Positions 1 to 8,900 of a stretch of 14,173 nt of DNA are shown here, one piece after another. Source of the stretch: Larix sibirica (Eukaryota > Streptophyta > Pinopsida > Pinales > Pinaceae); contig NWUY0300014911.1 of the NCBI GenBank assembly GCA_004151065.3, forward strand, positions 15,595 through 29,767, written 5' to 3'. Every line of letters starts with the position of its first letter. Positions within the stretch are counted from its first letter, which is position 1. Both the position numbers and the translations under genes were made by a program. The notes below the pieces were generated by a model. That model had not been told where the DNA came from and did not search any database. It saw nothing but the letters and a program-made list of their open reading frames with translations.

Positions 1-15
1 TTAACTTGACCAGGA

Positions 16-37
16 ACCCTAGTTAACTGACTAGGGT
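16..37. repeat. Short inverted repeat (8-bp perfect stem)
   Basis: ACCCTAGT at 16-23 and its exact reverse complement ACTAGGGT at 30-37 are separated by a 6-base loop. No T-run or other signal suggests a function, and such stems are common by chance in AT-rich plant DNA. Confidence 0.6.
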
Positions 38-272
38 ACCATCCTCTCTGAGAATGGGTCTCGCAGCTGCACTAACTTTAACATATATAAGTTGTATTTT
101 ACTATAGCTATTGTTAGGTTTAATCCTTTTTCCAAATTGCTATAGGATTTGAGGGTAAAAGCTCTTAGATTTTAAGATCAGACAAGATAATTTTGTTTCA
201 GCATTTAAATTGCGTTGTTGCTAATTGGTTTGTGTAACCAAATCAGTCTAATAGTCTCCATCATCCATGTAC

Positions 273-338
273 AAGAAGAATATAACTCATGTTTGACTTA
301 TTCTGAAGAAGAATAACACTCGTGTTTTACTTTGTCTG
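273..338. repeat. 33-bp diverged tandem duplication
   Basis: Two abutting 33-bp units, 273-305 and 306-338, both start AAGAAGAAT and end TCTG. They differ at about six positions, so this is an old duplication. The period is a multiple of three, but neither copy lies in a convincing reading frame. Confidence 0.8.
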
Positions 339-985
339 AACCAAAATTGTTGTTATATGACCTTAAAAACAAGTTTTTTCCTTATGAAAGTCTGAGCTTG
401 TTCCATTCTGCCTGTCTTCATCATGTTAGAGGCAATAACACTAAAGATGCAGCGTATCAAGCACTTTGGAAAGAAATCTGGCAGTAGGTATTGGTTGTGT
501 TGCTTGTGTCTTTAGAATGAAGTGAAGACTGCTCTTGTGGACCATATTTGTTTGTAAGCAATCTCAAGCATCATCATAGTGCATCTGATGTTATACTGGC
601 CTCTTTCCATTTTGATATTGAAGCATTGTTACATCAAGCTTCGATGGGATGCAAGGAGGTGATGCCATTTTATTTCTAGTTTTTTTTACCATCAAAGCAA
701 GTCTATTCAAGGGAAAGCACACTTTCTATGTGTTTTTTGTGGGGTAAACACTTTAAAACATACTCTCAAGTCTTTAACCAAGAATTATGTGCAACTGCAT
801 TCATTATTGTTAAACTGTGTCTAAATTTTGTTGTTATTTGAACTGATTGAGTTTGGGGCTTGCGGAAACTGAATAATATCTTAGGATTCCCTCTTCGATT
901 TGAAAGGAGCTGTGATACTCATGTTCCTCCACAACACACCTGGAGTGGAATCGACTGCCAATTTGATAATAAAAAAAGCACATGG

Positions 986-1035
986 TTCATCAATGGATTG
1001 TATCAAAAGAACACGATTCATCAATGGACTGTATC
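986..1035. repeat. Partial 31-bp-period tandem duplication
   Basis: TTCATCAATGGATTGTATC at 986-1004 recurs with one mismatch at 1017-1035. The 12 bases between the copies are unrelated in sequence. An inverted CATTGATGA follows at 1062-1070, which may be coincidental. Confidence 0.7.
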
Positions 1036-1612
1036 TAGTGGCTCTCTCACATAATTTAGTCATTGATGAATTGATTTAGCAAGCTGTCTTTTTTTCTTGA
1101 GTAATCTGAAACAATTCCATTCCATTAACTTGCAATTTAGTGTCCACTAAAATTCGGTCTTTACCTTAGAATACTACAATTGTGGAAGTTGCTACTGTCT
1201 AGGACACATTGAAGCAGAGTAATTTAATTTTGAAATTAAGATGGAGATCCTTGCATGGTTTCTGTGGAAGGTTGCATGTTTGATTTAGTCTTTGTCTTAG
1301 TCCAGCGACAATGTTCTGGTGGCATGTCATTTTGCCATTCGTAGATTTTTCTGCAATATGGTGTTTACATTTGGCTTCATCATTGTTGCCTTCTTAATGG
1401 TCAGCTAAGAATTTCATAGCTTGTCATGTATCAAAACACTAAAATTTGTTGTAATTGTCCTTAAAATGTAAACATTTTTTCTGATATCTTTGCCAAATGA
1501 ATTTAGTTGAGTCACGTTTCAAAAATCTGTCATAAGAATGCATGTTCAAAACTCTATAGTGTATCATCCACTGCCTTGCATTGTGACAAACCAACAATGC
1601 TTCTGGGAACCA

Positions 1613-2965
1613 TCTTTTTTTTTCCTTCGAAAAAATCATACGCTTCTATTTCAGTGTGAAAAGAAGTTACATTCAAAGAGAGCTGTATTGCTCTCTGGTG
1701 TTCGTCTCCAGCAAAAAGATGAGTGATACTTCACAATGCTACTATCTAGGAAAAAAAGTCCATGCGCATCAAACAGCCCTTATGTAACAGTCTTAATCAA
1801 AAACAAAAAAAAAACTGGCTTGATCCCATTCTTCATCAAAACCAAAAAGGTAGCCTGTAAGGGTCTAAATGGATAGACTGAACAGAACTTAAAGGGAGAA
1901 AAACAATTGTATCAAACAGTATGCAGGGATCTCAAAGAAACTTGTAGTGATATCCCAGCATCCTCTTCATTAATCTTCCATGTACCCTCTAATAGCTCCA
2001 GTGCTTTTTTTGGATTACAGATCATCTGCTTCCATGATGAGCTGGCCATAGATATGTGCATATGTGATGACAGAGAAAATTCCAGTGATTTAACTTTGCC
2101 GAACAGGGGTATCAAGATAAGATTCTGGATACCAGAAGATCCTTTTACCCAATCTACGACCAATTTTGAGTCGCCCATCACCTGGATGTGAGAGATGCCT
2201 CATTCCCTCACCATTCTTGAAGGAACTGCAAATGCTCTCCATTCTGCCATATTATTTGTGCTTTCCCCTGAAAGGAGAATTATGTAAACCTGTGAAGGGT
2301 AGATTACTCCACCAGGTCTGCATATACAGTTATACCAGGCCTACCTTGACATGCTCCATCAAAAAAAGCCCATGGCTGTGACTTATCAACCTCCAATTCT
2401 CCTATCTTCTTAGTTTTATCAGTTTTGGCACCATCTTGATTACTACAAAGAAGAATTTTATTTCTGTTGCACCATCTTGATTACCTTCAAAAATACTTGC
2501 ATTCCTTGCTAACCAAATAGCCCAAGACACTGTTAAGGGAATAACTCTGTAATGTTTGAGTGTTTTCTCATCATATCATTTTCTTCACGCTTTCTCGTCA
2601 TATCTCTGTACTGTTTGAGTGTATTCACATAACCAACAAATGATCAATATCTTCCCCACTTTCTTTACACAAGCTACAGATGCCTGGGCCTTGCCTTGAT
2701 CTTTTTCGAAGAACATCCCAGGTCAGAGTTTTATTTACTAGTGACAGCCACATGAAGATTCTGGATTTCAACGGCACCTTCACTTTCCAAATTTTGCTCC
2801 ACCACCATATATCTGTGAACAATTTTATAACCTTTTCATCATAGGTTCTAATATTTGTATTATTGCAATCTTGATATTTATGTTTTATCAGCTTCAGCTT
2901 TCCCCTGTCTTGTTGCAGTTTTGCTGCAATTAATAATCCAGTGTAGGTTGTTAGATATCAGTTAA
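1613..2965 (-). pseudogene. LINE (non-LTR retrotransposon) ORF2 C-terminal remnant with 3' UTR and A-tail
   Basis: This is the 3' part of a plant LINE, whose ORF2 protein copies the element by target-primed reverse transcription. Reading on the minus strand, the first recognisable part is near 2950-2850 (TGLLIAAKLQQ, then LIKHKYQDC). Next, at about 2822-2625, comes a reverse-transcriptase zinc-binding region: WSKIWKVKVPLKSRIFMWL, then CSLC and a DHLL histidine. At about 2545 is the linker VSWAIWLARNASIFEG. RNase H begins at 2375 with PWAFFDGACQG and runs through GDSKLVVDWVKG to LEGTWKINEE near 1930. These parts lie in three different frames with stops between them, so the copy is dead. The polymerase core is missing, as expected for a 5'-truncated insertion. 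The 3' UTR runs from about 1911 to a nine-A tail at 1615-1623 (T-run on the plus strand). Its final 40 bases match the end of the other LINE here. Confidence 0.9.
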
Positions 2966-3335
2966 CAAATATGATTCCAAAGTTATCTCTTGCCAACAAT
3001 ATTGACAAATTCACCTTTGACTGTATTTCAAGCCATCCTTCTCCTTCTCATTGTTGCTTCGTAATTCATTACAGGTTCCAATTTTTATTATTATTGTAGT
3101 GACTAATACGCTTTGAATATGACATTCAATTCAAAATTAGTCAAATTCCATTAGGTTATTAGTATTACTTATATTCTGAAAATGAAAATGAGACGAACTA
3201 TCTGCTGGTAGTATATTAACACTAATCCGTGTAGAATTTTGTTCATGAAATGAAAATTAGTTTGCATTGTGCAGAGACACTATCAAACCAGAAGTTTATA
3301 TGCACAACAGAAACAAGTGTAGAGGCACAATATAA
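2966..3335. other. AT-rich stretch with nothing recognised
   Basis: No domain, RNA gene or clear repeat was seen. It could include further decayed 5' sequence of the neighbouring LINE, because the zinc-binding part of that element is preceded by far less sequence than in intact elements. I could not follow the protein similarity upstream of about 2965. Confidence 0.5.
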
Positions 3336-3429
3336 ACAACCAATCAAGGCCTTCTGGTTCTGTGTAAAGGCTCACCAACCATACAACCAATCAAGGTCTT
3401 CTGGCTCTGTGTAAAGGCTCACCAACCAT
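3336..3429. repeat. 47-bp tandem duplication
   Basis: The units are 3336-3382 and 3383-3429. Each begins ACAACCAATCAAGG and ends CACCAACCAT, with two transition differences between copies. It is recent compared with most repeats in the window. A second, unrelated duplication starts at the next base. Confidence 0.95.
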
Positions 3430-3541
3430 ACATTTAAGGCATAATCATATCTTGACTGTCAGTCATCGTGGATGCACAAGGCCTTACATTTAAGGCATAA
3501 TCATATCTTGACTGTCAGTCATCGTGGATGCACAAGGCTTT
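3430..3541. repeat. 56-bp tandem duplication abutting the previous one
   Basis: The units are 3430-3485 and 3486-3541, each starting ACATTTAAGGCATAATC and passing through GACTGTCAGTCATCG. The copies are nearly identical, differing only near the right end (GGCCTT against GGCTTT). It joins the 47-bp duplication without any spacer. Confidence 0.95.
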
Positions 3542-4185
3542 AAAAGACAGTAGCCTTCCCCACAGGAAAGAAAGTAACCAAATCCCAACTAGAGAGCTTG
3601 TTGACCAAATAGACAAATATGTCGGCTGAGTGCGGCATTATGTTAAATAGTTGGGAGTTTACTCCATTGGCTTAGGTTTGATTTTCAACTAATGATACTT
3701 GTAACATTTATCTGAGAATCCTAAAGAGTGATACGTCCCAAAAGATCTTATTCCGTGGATATACATGGAATAAGGAAAACTAAACATGAGATTGCTCAAA
3801 CAAATAGACAATGTTATAAAACCAATACCCAAAATATCAAGTAGCAACAAGTTTGCTGAAGCTGAGACGGAACTATGTAATTGTGCCTATGAACCTAGTA
3901 GTCGAGATTTCTGGAAAAAGAACTGTGTTAGAGTTTAAGGAACCCGACGTTTTGAGTGTACACTCCACCCATCCTTAATGGAAAAACCAAGAAAAGCTTA
4001 CTGCGAAATCATTCATTCCTTTACCATCAATCTCAACTACTATTATGGCTATCTGGGAAAGTATTCATTCCTTTAGGATCTAACTTTGACTGTAGTCATT
4101 GACAACAATAATATTGGTGGTTGATCAGTCTATAATTTTTTGTCATTTGGTGGAAAATTAATTATATTATTTTGTAGACATCTTC
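3542..4185. other. Stretch without a recognised gene
   Basis: Only short open frames occur and none resembles a known family. There is no tRNA-like B box, and I found no A-tail or terminal repeat that would mark a SINE or MITE. Confidence 0.5.
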
Positions 4186-4286
4186 CTTGATAGGGTTGAA
4201 ATTTGACAATATATCTTGTATTTTGTAAATAATTATTTAATGTATGTTCTTGTTAGGGTTGAAATTTGACGATTTACTTTGTATGT
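4186..4286. repeat. 63-bp-period direct repeat
   Basis: The segment CTTGATAGGGTTGAAATTTG at 4186-4205 recurs with one change at 4249-4268. Weaker similarity extends through AATATATCTTGTATTTTGTA and GATTTACTTTGTATGTA. The second copy ends exactly where the 20-bp palindrome at 4287 begins. Confidence 0.75.
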
Positions 4287-4306
4287 AGGCTTCAAATTTG
4301 AAGCCT
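4287..4306. repeat. Perfect 20-bp palindrome
   Basis: AGGCTTCAAATTTGAAGCCT reads the same on both strands, with no spacer. The symmetry stops after exactly 10 bp on each side. No reading frame or promoter signal next to it suggests a role. Confidence 0.9.
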
Positions 4307-4385
4307 CCAGAGGCCATTTTACCCGTCATAAAAGGCCACCATGGATTTTACCATGCATTTTTTTTAATTTTATGCCAAGCTCGCC

Positions 4386-4455
4386 AATAATGAAATTAAA
4401 TACGCCTGTGTAAGTTTTCTGTTAATAATGAAATTAAATACGCCTGTGTAAGTTT
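4386..4455. repeat. 38-bp-period tandem duplication
   Basis: A 32-base unit (AATAATGAAATTAAATACGC, then CTGTGTAAGTTT) occurs at 4386-4417 and, with no mismatch I can see, at 4424-4455. Six bases separate the copies. The perfect identity suggests a young event. Confidence 0.95.
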
Positions 4456-4987
4456 GCAACAGAAAGGCAGCTCCAAATTTTGCCTATGTCCAAGGATTTT
4501 CAGTCGGAGACTTGCGGAGTCTGAAGACTACCCATGATCCCAGTGGGTACGGTGGGCTAGGTGAGTTGGTACTCGGTTACTCTCCATGGATCACCTGACA
4601 CCGACGAATCATGGCCCATGGATTGAAGTTTGAACGCTTCTTAAGTTCTTAGCTGATGTGTTAGCGCTTTCGTGTTCAACCCATTTGATGGCAGCACTAA
4701 CTTCATTAAACCTTGGTAGTTGGTAATATACTTATCCTCAAGGCTCATACATGCTGCTGGCAGCCGGCTTACCAGTTCGTGACTCTTGAGTCCTGACTTC
4801 GTGAGTTAATTTAGTATTCAATGTGCCCCGAATTTGGCATTTCGAAAGTCGGGACCGGGGGCATTTCAATTTTCACCAGTGCCACAAATTCCACGGACCA
4901 TAATCTGGTTTTAATTTTTCTGCCTCCAAAAACTTCTTGTAACCCATACTGCTATCCCTGCTCCGCCGTCGTCGAGCTACTTTCAAA
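4456..4987. other. GC-richer stretch, no recognised gene
   Basis: This part is less AT-rich than its surroundings and includes CTCCGCCGTCGTCG near 4960. The 62-codon plus-strand frame at 4821-5009 shows no known motif and runs into a repeat. It could be an old gene or promoter fragment, but I cannot support a call. Confidence 0.4.
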
Positions 4988-5068
4988 TTCCACCTACCCT
5001 AAAGGGTAATTACTGTGTCCTCAAGGACTTCCAAGTTCCACCTACCCTAATTACTGTGTCCTCAAGGA
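4988..5068. repeat. 48-bp-period tandem duplication with 6-bp indel
   Basis: TTCCACCTACCCTAA followed by ATTACTGTGTCCTCAAGGA occurs at 4988-5027 and again at 5036-5068. The first copy carries about six extra bases (AGGGTA) in the middle, which themselves partly repeat their flank. Confidence 0.9.
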
Positions 5069-5261
5069 GAGTTTGCAGAGCTAAGTTGCCACTGCCAGCA
5101 TGCCATAAACATGTATAAAGGAATTCGTTTTCTTAGAGGAGTTCAAGGCTGATTGGGTTGCTGTGACTTTTGTATTGTGGATTTACAGGTATGTGCAACA
5201 TTTTATCCATTCCATAAATTATTTAAAAATTTTGTTATTTGATTAAAATTGTGTTATATAG

Positions 5262-5365
5262 GAGTCCATTGACACATTGAGGTTTGTGATTTGATCTTGA
5301 TCCTGTTTTGTTTTTGGAAGGATTCATTGAGCTACATGCTCATTGGTAGTAACTGGGAAGANGGT
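5262..5365 (+). repeat. First copy of a LINE 3' UTR segment
   Basis: From GGTTTGTGATTTGAT at 5281 to GGGAAG at 5360, this matches 5875-5956 with three visible base differences. Weaker similarity extends back to about 5262 (ACACATT shared). The second copy lies directly behind a LINE stop codon, so this copy is best read as a displaced piece of the same 3' UTR. It carries the ambiguous base at 5362. No RNase H coding sequence precedes it, and similarity ends at about 5365. Confidence 0.85.
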
Positions 5366-5386
5366 TTCACCACCTTGAGACCATTT

Positions 5387-5449
5387 CTCATGGTTCTACC
5401 ACTAGAGCTCATGGTTCCATAAATAGAGCTCATGGTTCCACCAACAACC
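5387..5449. repeat. 21-bp tandem repeat, three copies
   Basis: CTCATGGTTC starts units at 5387, 5408 and 5429, giving an exact 21-bp period. Units two and three continue as CTCATGGTTCCA and vary after that. The array follows just after the first LINE 3' UTR segment ends. Confidence 0.9.
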
Positions 5450-5686
5450 ATTCAAGTTTTGATATATTTTAATGTTTGTCATTTTTTTTTTGCATATTTA
5501 TAAATTTTGTTACTAAGTTAGTGTTGATTGTTATGATGAAATAATAAGGTCTTAAGATGAAAGTGTGGATTGTTAAGTTGATTTATAAGAAATATTTTTA
5601 TGTTTTTATAGAGAAATTAAATATATTCTACCAATTAGTGTTTATGAAATTGTAATAAATTAACAATGTTTATTAGTAAATAATGA
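5450..5686. other. Very AT-rich spacer inside the LINE-derived block
   Basis: No coding frame is visible. It lies between the 21-bp array and the first in-frame codon of the LINE RNase H tail (an in-frame TGA sits at 5684-5686). It may be a later insertion or completely decayed LINE sequence. Confidence 0.5.
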
Positions 5687-6038
5687 ACTAACTTTAACTT
5701 ATGTTGCTCATTATACAGAGAATATAATTCTCTTGCAGATCAGCTGTCTAAATCTGCACTGTTGGGCGAGGGTGGTTTTATTTTATGGGAGGAATTTTGT
5801 GAGAATCAACTGATTGATTCAGGCAACATGTTTTTCCTGGACTAGTTGGACTAGCTGGACTCGAAACACATTTTGGTTTGTGATTTGATCCTGATCCTGT
5901 TTTGTTTTTTGAAGGACTCATTGAGCTACATGCTCATTGGTAGTAACTGGGAAGACAGTTTATAAATGTTGTAATCATGTACTATTTGATTCAATAATAA
6001 ATAGCAATAGTATGCTTTTTTTGACGAGGAAAAAAAAA
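5687..6038 (+). pseudogene. 3' end of a second LINE: RNase H tail, 3' UTR, short A-run
   Basis: An open frame of 52 codons from 5687 ends at TAG 5843-5845. It contains LYREYNSLADQLSKSALLGE and then GGFILWEEFCENQLIDSG, matching the C-terminal end of LINE ORF2 RNase H domains, where an REYN-x-LAD-x-LSK motif is usual. Upstream of 5687 the frame is closed and the sequence becomes AT-rich, so the rest of ORF2 is absent. The 3' UTR (5846-6029) contains the segment duplicated at 5262-5365 and an AATAATAAAT polyadenylation-like stretch at 5994-6003. It ends in an eight-A run at 6030-6037. The last 40 bases resemble the end of the minus-strand LINE at 1613-1650, so the two are probably related. The small size of the fragment limits certainty. 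Confidence 0.8.
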
Positions 6039-6816
6039 GATATAAAAATCCAGATGAATCATTTCAATGCTCCTGAAACCTGAGTACAATGAACAGTGAG
6101 CTTGTTTGTGGAATAGTCACTCGAGTCCCCCACTCCCCCTGAAAACTCACACCTCTCCTTCCCCACTCTTGAAAATGATTGCATTGCATCACTGGTTCCA
6201 CTCACTGCAAGTGATCTCGTAGTCATTAAGTATCTCGTTGCAATACATTGCAAAGCCCACCACGGCAGGACAACACGTTGTGATTTGCATTTGTTTTATA
6301 CCTCTAAATTCATTTAGAGGATGTAAGTGTGCCCCCTTTTTATATAATTGCCAATTTGCCTGATTTTCAAATCATTTATAGATGGTATGTAAACAATGCA
6401 GAAAACCATTTTGGAATTTGTGTTGGTTTAAAGGGCGTCATCTCCAAAGGAAACCAACAAACCTGGATCTCAACCTTCTTAGGAACAAGTATTTTCCTTT
6501 TTAATCCTCGATCTGCCACCATGAGTAGAGTTTCAAAACTTATATCGATTCTTATTAAAGCAAATGGATTTGGTTATGTTCACATGTTTTTTAAGTTTTT
6601 GGTCTGGTGGTCATTATTATTATTAGCATTGAAGCTTTATTTGCAGATGTTTTTTTTCAGAGAATATGCATTAAACAACAAATCCATCAAAATATTGTAT
6701 ATGTTAATTTTTTTTAGCGATACCTTTCACATGTTCATAAATAAAAAGTTAAATATTAAAAATAAAGTGATAAAATACTCACTTTCGAAATCCTAAGAGG
6801 TACATGGAAATGGTCA
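6039..6816. other. AT-rich stretch, no accepted gene
   Basis: The longest open frame in the window lies here (6329-6796, plus, 155 codons). It has no recognisable domain, is rich in Phe, Leu, Ile and Lys as AT-rich chance frames are, and ends in low-complexity Asn/Lys. I do not annotate it as a gene. A minus-strand frame at 6059-6253 is likewise unrecognised. Confidence 0.5.
6301..6320. repeat. Short inverted repeat (9-bp stem)
   Basis: CCTCTAAAT and ATTTAGAGG are exact reverse complements separated by two bases. No T-run follows, so a terminator or RNA role is not supported. Confidence 0.7.
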
Positions 6817-6952
6817 TGTAGAACTTTGTTTATGAGGAAAGTGGTAAGGTATATAAATGTTATTGTAAAATCTTGCCATGGTATTGTAGAGCATTGTTTA
6901 CTAGGAAAGTGGTTGTGGTATTGTAGAGTACTCTTTATTAGGAAAGTTGTTG
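6817..6952. repeat. Degenerate 37-bp-period tandem repeat
   Basis: TGGTATTGTAGAG starts units at 6879 and 6916, both ending in AGGAAAGT(G/T)(G/T)TTG. A third, more diverged relative (GTAGAACTTTGTTTATGAGG) lies at 6817-6849, separated by about 30 bases. Divergence between units suggests age. Confidence 0.8.
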
Positions 6953-8081
6953 GGTAAATCATTGTGAGGATGGATCAGAACCCAATCACAAAATTATTTC
7001 TTTAACATTCTTCAAATTTTCATCTTGAAATGACAAAGTTTGAGTAAGTTCATAACTCAAATGTAATCCTATGTTGAAATATAATTCTATAGTTATAATA
7101 TTTACATTTTTATCAAAATCTAAGGAATTAAGAGTCACCCTTGCTTTTAGTTTTAATTTCATCTATCACAAATAGGTTCCACTTATTTATTTATTTTTTC
7201 TTTTCACGGCATATACAAAATGAAGTAACAAGGTTGTTATATTTACTCTTTATTACCTCTAAAATGAACGCCTTAAGATGATGACAGTCTCCCTTGATTC
7301 AATTATCCATTGGTTTATCATCCAATTTGATTTCTTACATGGAAAATTTATTTGCTGATAGGCTTATAAAATTTTTACATTTATTTATTTTTAAATTTTG
7401 TATATTTATAGGTTTCTTAGAAACTGACTCGAAGGAAGTTTTGGAACACCAACGGGTAATTGTTTTAATGGAAACAAATGAAGCACTATATTGTAATATG
7501 TCAATGGAAAGTATATAAAATTGTCACATATAAACTCGCCCATCTTGGGTGGATGGTTTATAAGGGAAGTTTTTTAACCTAATATAATAGAGCATAAATG
7601 GATAAAAGATTCATGTAAAAGATCTCTCATCTTTCAATCACATGTTAATGACATAGGTTTGAATGTAAAGTTATGTCGAAAAGATGGTCCAAAACACGTA
7701 GAGAGCATTCTAATGACATATAAATAAACAAAAAATTCTATACAAACACAATTTTTGCTCTTTGTCCTAAGATATTAATTACTCTCAATATAGTATGAAG
7801 TCTCCTGTGAAGTGGGCAACTCCAAGCGCCGAACTCCAAGCGGCTATACAATGGACACGATATTTCAACAAGAGCTAGAGGTAATTGATCTTAACATTGG
7901 GTTCTTTTTTCTATCTCAGCTTCATTTCATTTAATGTTGCATGGTCTCCTTTCTTTACTAAGATGTGTCAAACTCTAGTTGAATGGGTTCCAACCAAGTA
8001 TATTCTTTCAAGTTGAAAGAATATTAGAACCACATTGTTGGTAAAGGAAAAGAAGGTGGATAAAATCCTATAACCTAGTAA
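6953..8081. other. AT-rich stretch without a recognised gene
   Basis: An open frame at 7294-7518 (plus) has no known motif. A 14-bp-period repeat of AACTCCAAGCG lies at 7818-7842. The N-terminal part of the downstream hAT transposase, including any BED zinc finger, should lie here if present, but I cannot see it. Confidence 0.5.
8000..8024. repeat. Perfect 12-bp inverted repeat with 1-base centre
   Basis: ATATTCTTTCAA at 8000-8011 and TTGAAAGAATAT at 8013-8024 are exact reverse complements around a single G. It lies about 60 bp before the recognisable hAT fragment. It could fold as a hairpin, but nothing ties it to the transposon. Confidence 0.85.
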
Positions 8082-8171
8082 ATCATCATGGTCCTCATCC
8101 AGTGTCAATATTGTTTCTAATGGATGATCATCATGGTCCTCACCTAGTGTCAATATTGTTTCTAATGGATG
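8082..8171. repeat. 45-bp tandem duplication at the start of the hAT fragment
   Basis: The units are 8082-8126 and 8127-8171, each from ATCATCATGGTCCTCA to TCTAATGGATG, with about two differences. The unit encodes VNIVSNGW, the hAT transposase motif usually read as SDGW, so the motif is present twice. The period is exactly 15 codons. Confidence 0.95.
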
Positions 8172-8900
8172 GATAGATGCAACACACGTGATCCACTCAT
8201 AAATTCCATGGTGTATTCCTTGAATGGGCCAACCTTCTTGAAAGTGGTGGATGCTCTTAGACAATACAAGGATGTGCAATACATGAGTAATTTGTCCATA
8301 AAATTTATTGAAGATGTAGGTGTTGATTCTTGTGAGAAAATTATAATAGATAATGCACCTCTTTACAAGATTGTTGGTATGCTTGTAGAAGCTAAATATC
8401 CATAGATAATTTCGATACATTTCTTTGTTCATTCTTTGAAGTTAGAACTTAAATCTATTTCTTTGGATGTGCCATGGATGGGATGTCTTATTGATGAGGC
8501 ACACACCATATCTGTAATTTTGAACAAAACCATACCAATGCCCTCTCAAACAATAAAAATTACACACATTTATCATATTATTTTAGGATTTCATATACTT
8601 GGTTTACCTCATTCATTATGCTTAAGAGGCTGAGTGAGGCCAAGACCACTCTTGGGGGCATGGTTATTTCAGAGTTTTGGTCTTTTCGAAGGAATTCAAA
8701 TTAAAACTATTCAAAAGAGGTCAAGGATATAATGTTAGATTATGGTTGGTGGGAAAGGTTAGATATTACCATTAAGATCATGGACCCTATCATTTCTTTA
8801 TAGGTTTGCAGACATGAAACATCCCATATTAGGAGATGTTTATGTGGAGTGGGATTCCATGATTGATTCTATGAAGGCAATTATTTTATTGAGTTGTTGA
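8082..8900 (+). pseudogene. hAT-superfamily transposase fragment (DUF659 region)
   Basis: This is a decayed piece of a plant hAT DNA-transposon transposase, the enzyme that cuts and pastes the element. Collinear blocks are VNIVSNGWIDAT (8149, frame 1), then RDPLINSMVYSLNGPTFLK, YKDVQYM, EDVGVDSCEKIIIDNAP and LVEAKYP (8187-8402), a TAG at 8403, then HSLKLELKSI and DVPWMGCLI in the same frame. After a shift near 8600 come SFIMLKRLSEAKTTLGGMV, SEFWSF, a TAA at 8702 and GWWERLDITIKIMDPIISL. After a further shift at 8801 comes HPILGDVYVEWDSMIDSMK, ending at TGA 8898. I count three frameshifts and two internal stops. The SDGW motif reads SNGW. The N-terminal BED finger and the C-terminal hAT dimerisation domain are not visible, and I found no terminal inverted repeats. 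It is therefore an internal relic. Confidence 0.88.

Larger units (their letters stand above)
1..1612. other. Non-coding stretch without a supportable gene
   Basis: No frame here shows a recognisable domain. Open frames at 860-1054 (+), 881-1063 (-) and 1538-1726 (+) are short, overlap one another and resemble no family I know, so I treat them as chance. The sequence is AT-rich with T-runs. It could be decayed repeat or distal flank of a gene outside the window; nothing visible decides this. The only local structures are the hairpin at 16-37 and two tandem duplications, listed separately. Confidence 0.6.

Noticed and set aside
881-1063. Minus-strand 60-codon frame (and the overlapping plus frame at 860-1054)
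   Set aside because: Neither shows a recognisable motif, and they overlap each other and a tandem repeat, so both are probably chance.
3336-3541. CRISPR-like array
   Set aside because: These are simple two-copy tandem duplications with no spacers, in a plant-like nuclear sequence. No repeat-spacer pattern exists anywhere in the window.
5262-5959. Direct repeats as LTRs or a TRIM element
   Set aside because: The downstream copy sits directly after a LINE RNase H stop codon and inside a 3' UTR ending in an A-run. I see no TG...CA ends, primer-binding site or polypurine tract.
6329-6796. Longest open frame of the window (155 codons, plus strand)
   Set aside because: No domain or motif could be recognised. 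Composition follows the AT-rich base content (many Phe, Leu, Ile, Lys, Asn), and nothing around it looks like a promoter, exon boundary or homologous family.
7968-8432. Minus-strand open frame of 154 codons
   Set aside because: It lies opposite the hAT transposase fragment. Its internal 15-residue repeat is only the antisense of the 45-bp tandem duplication.
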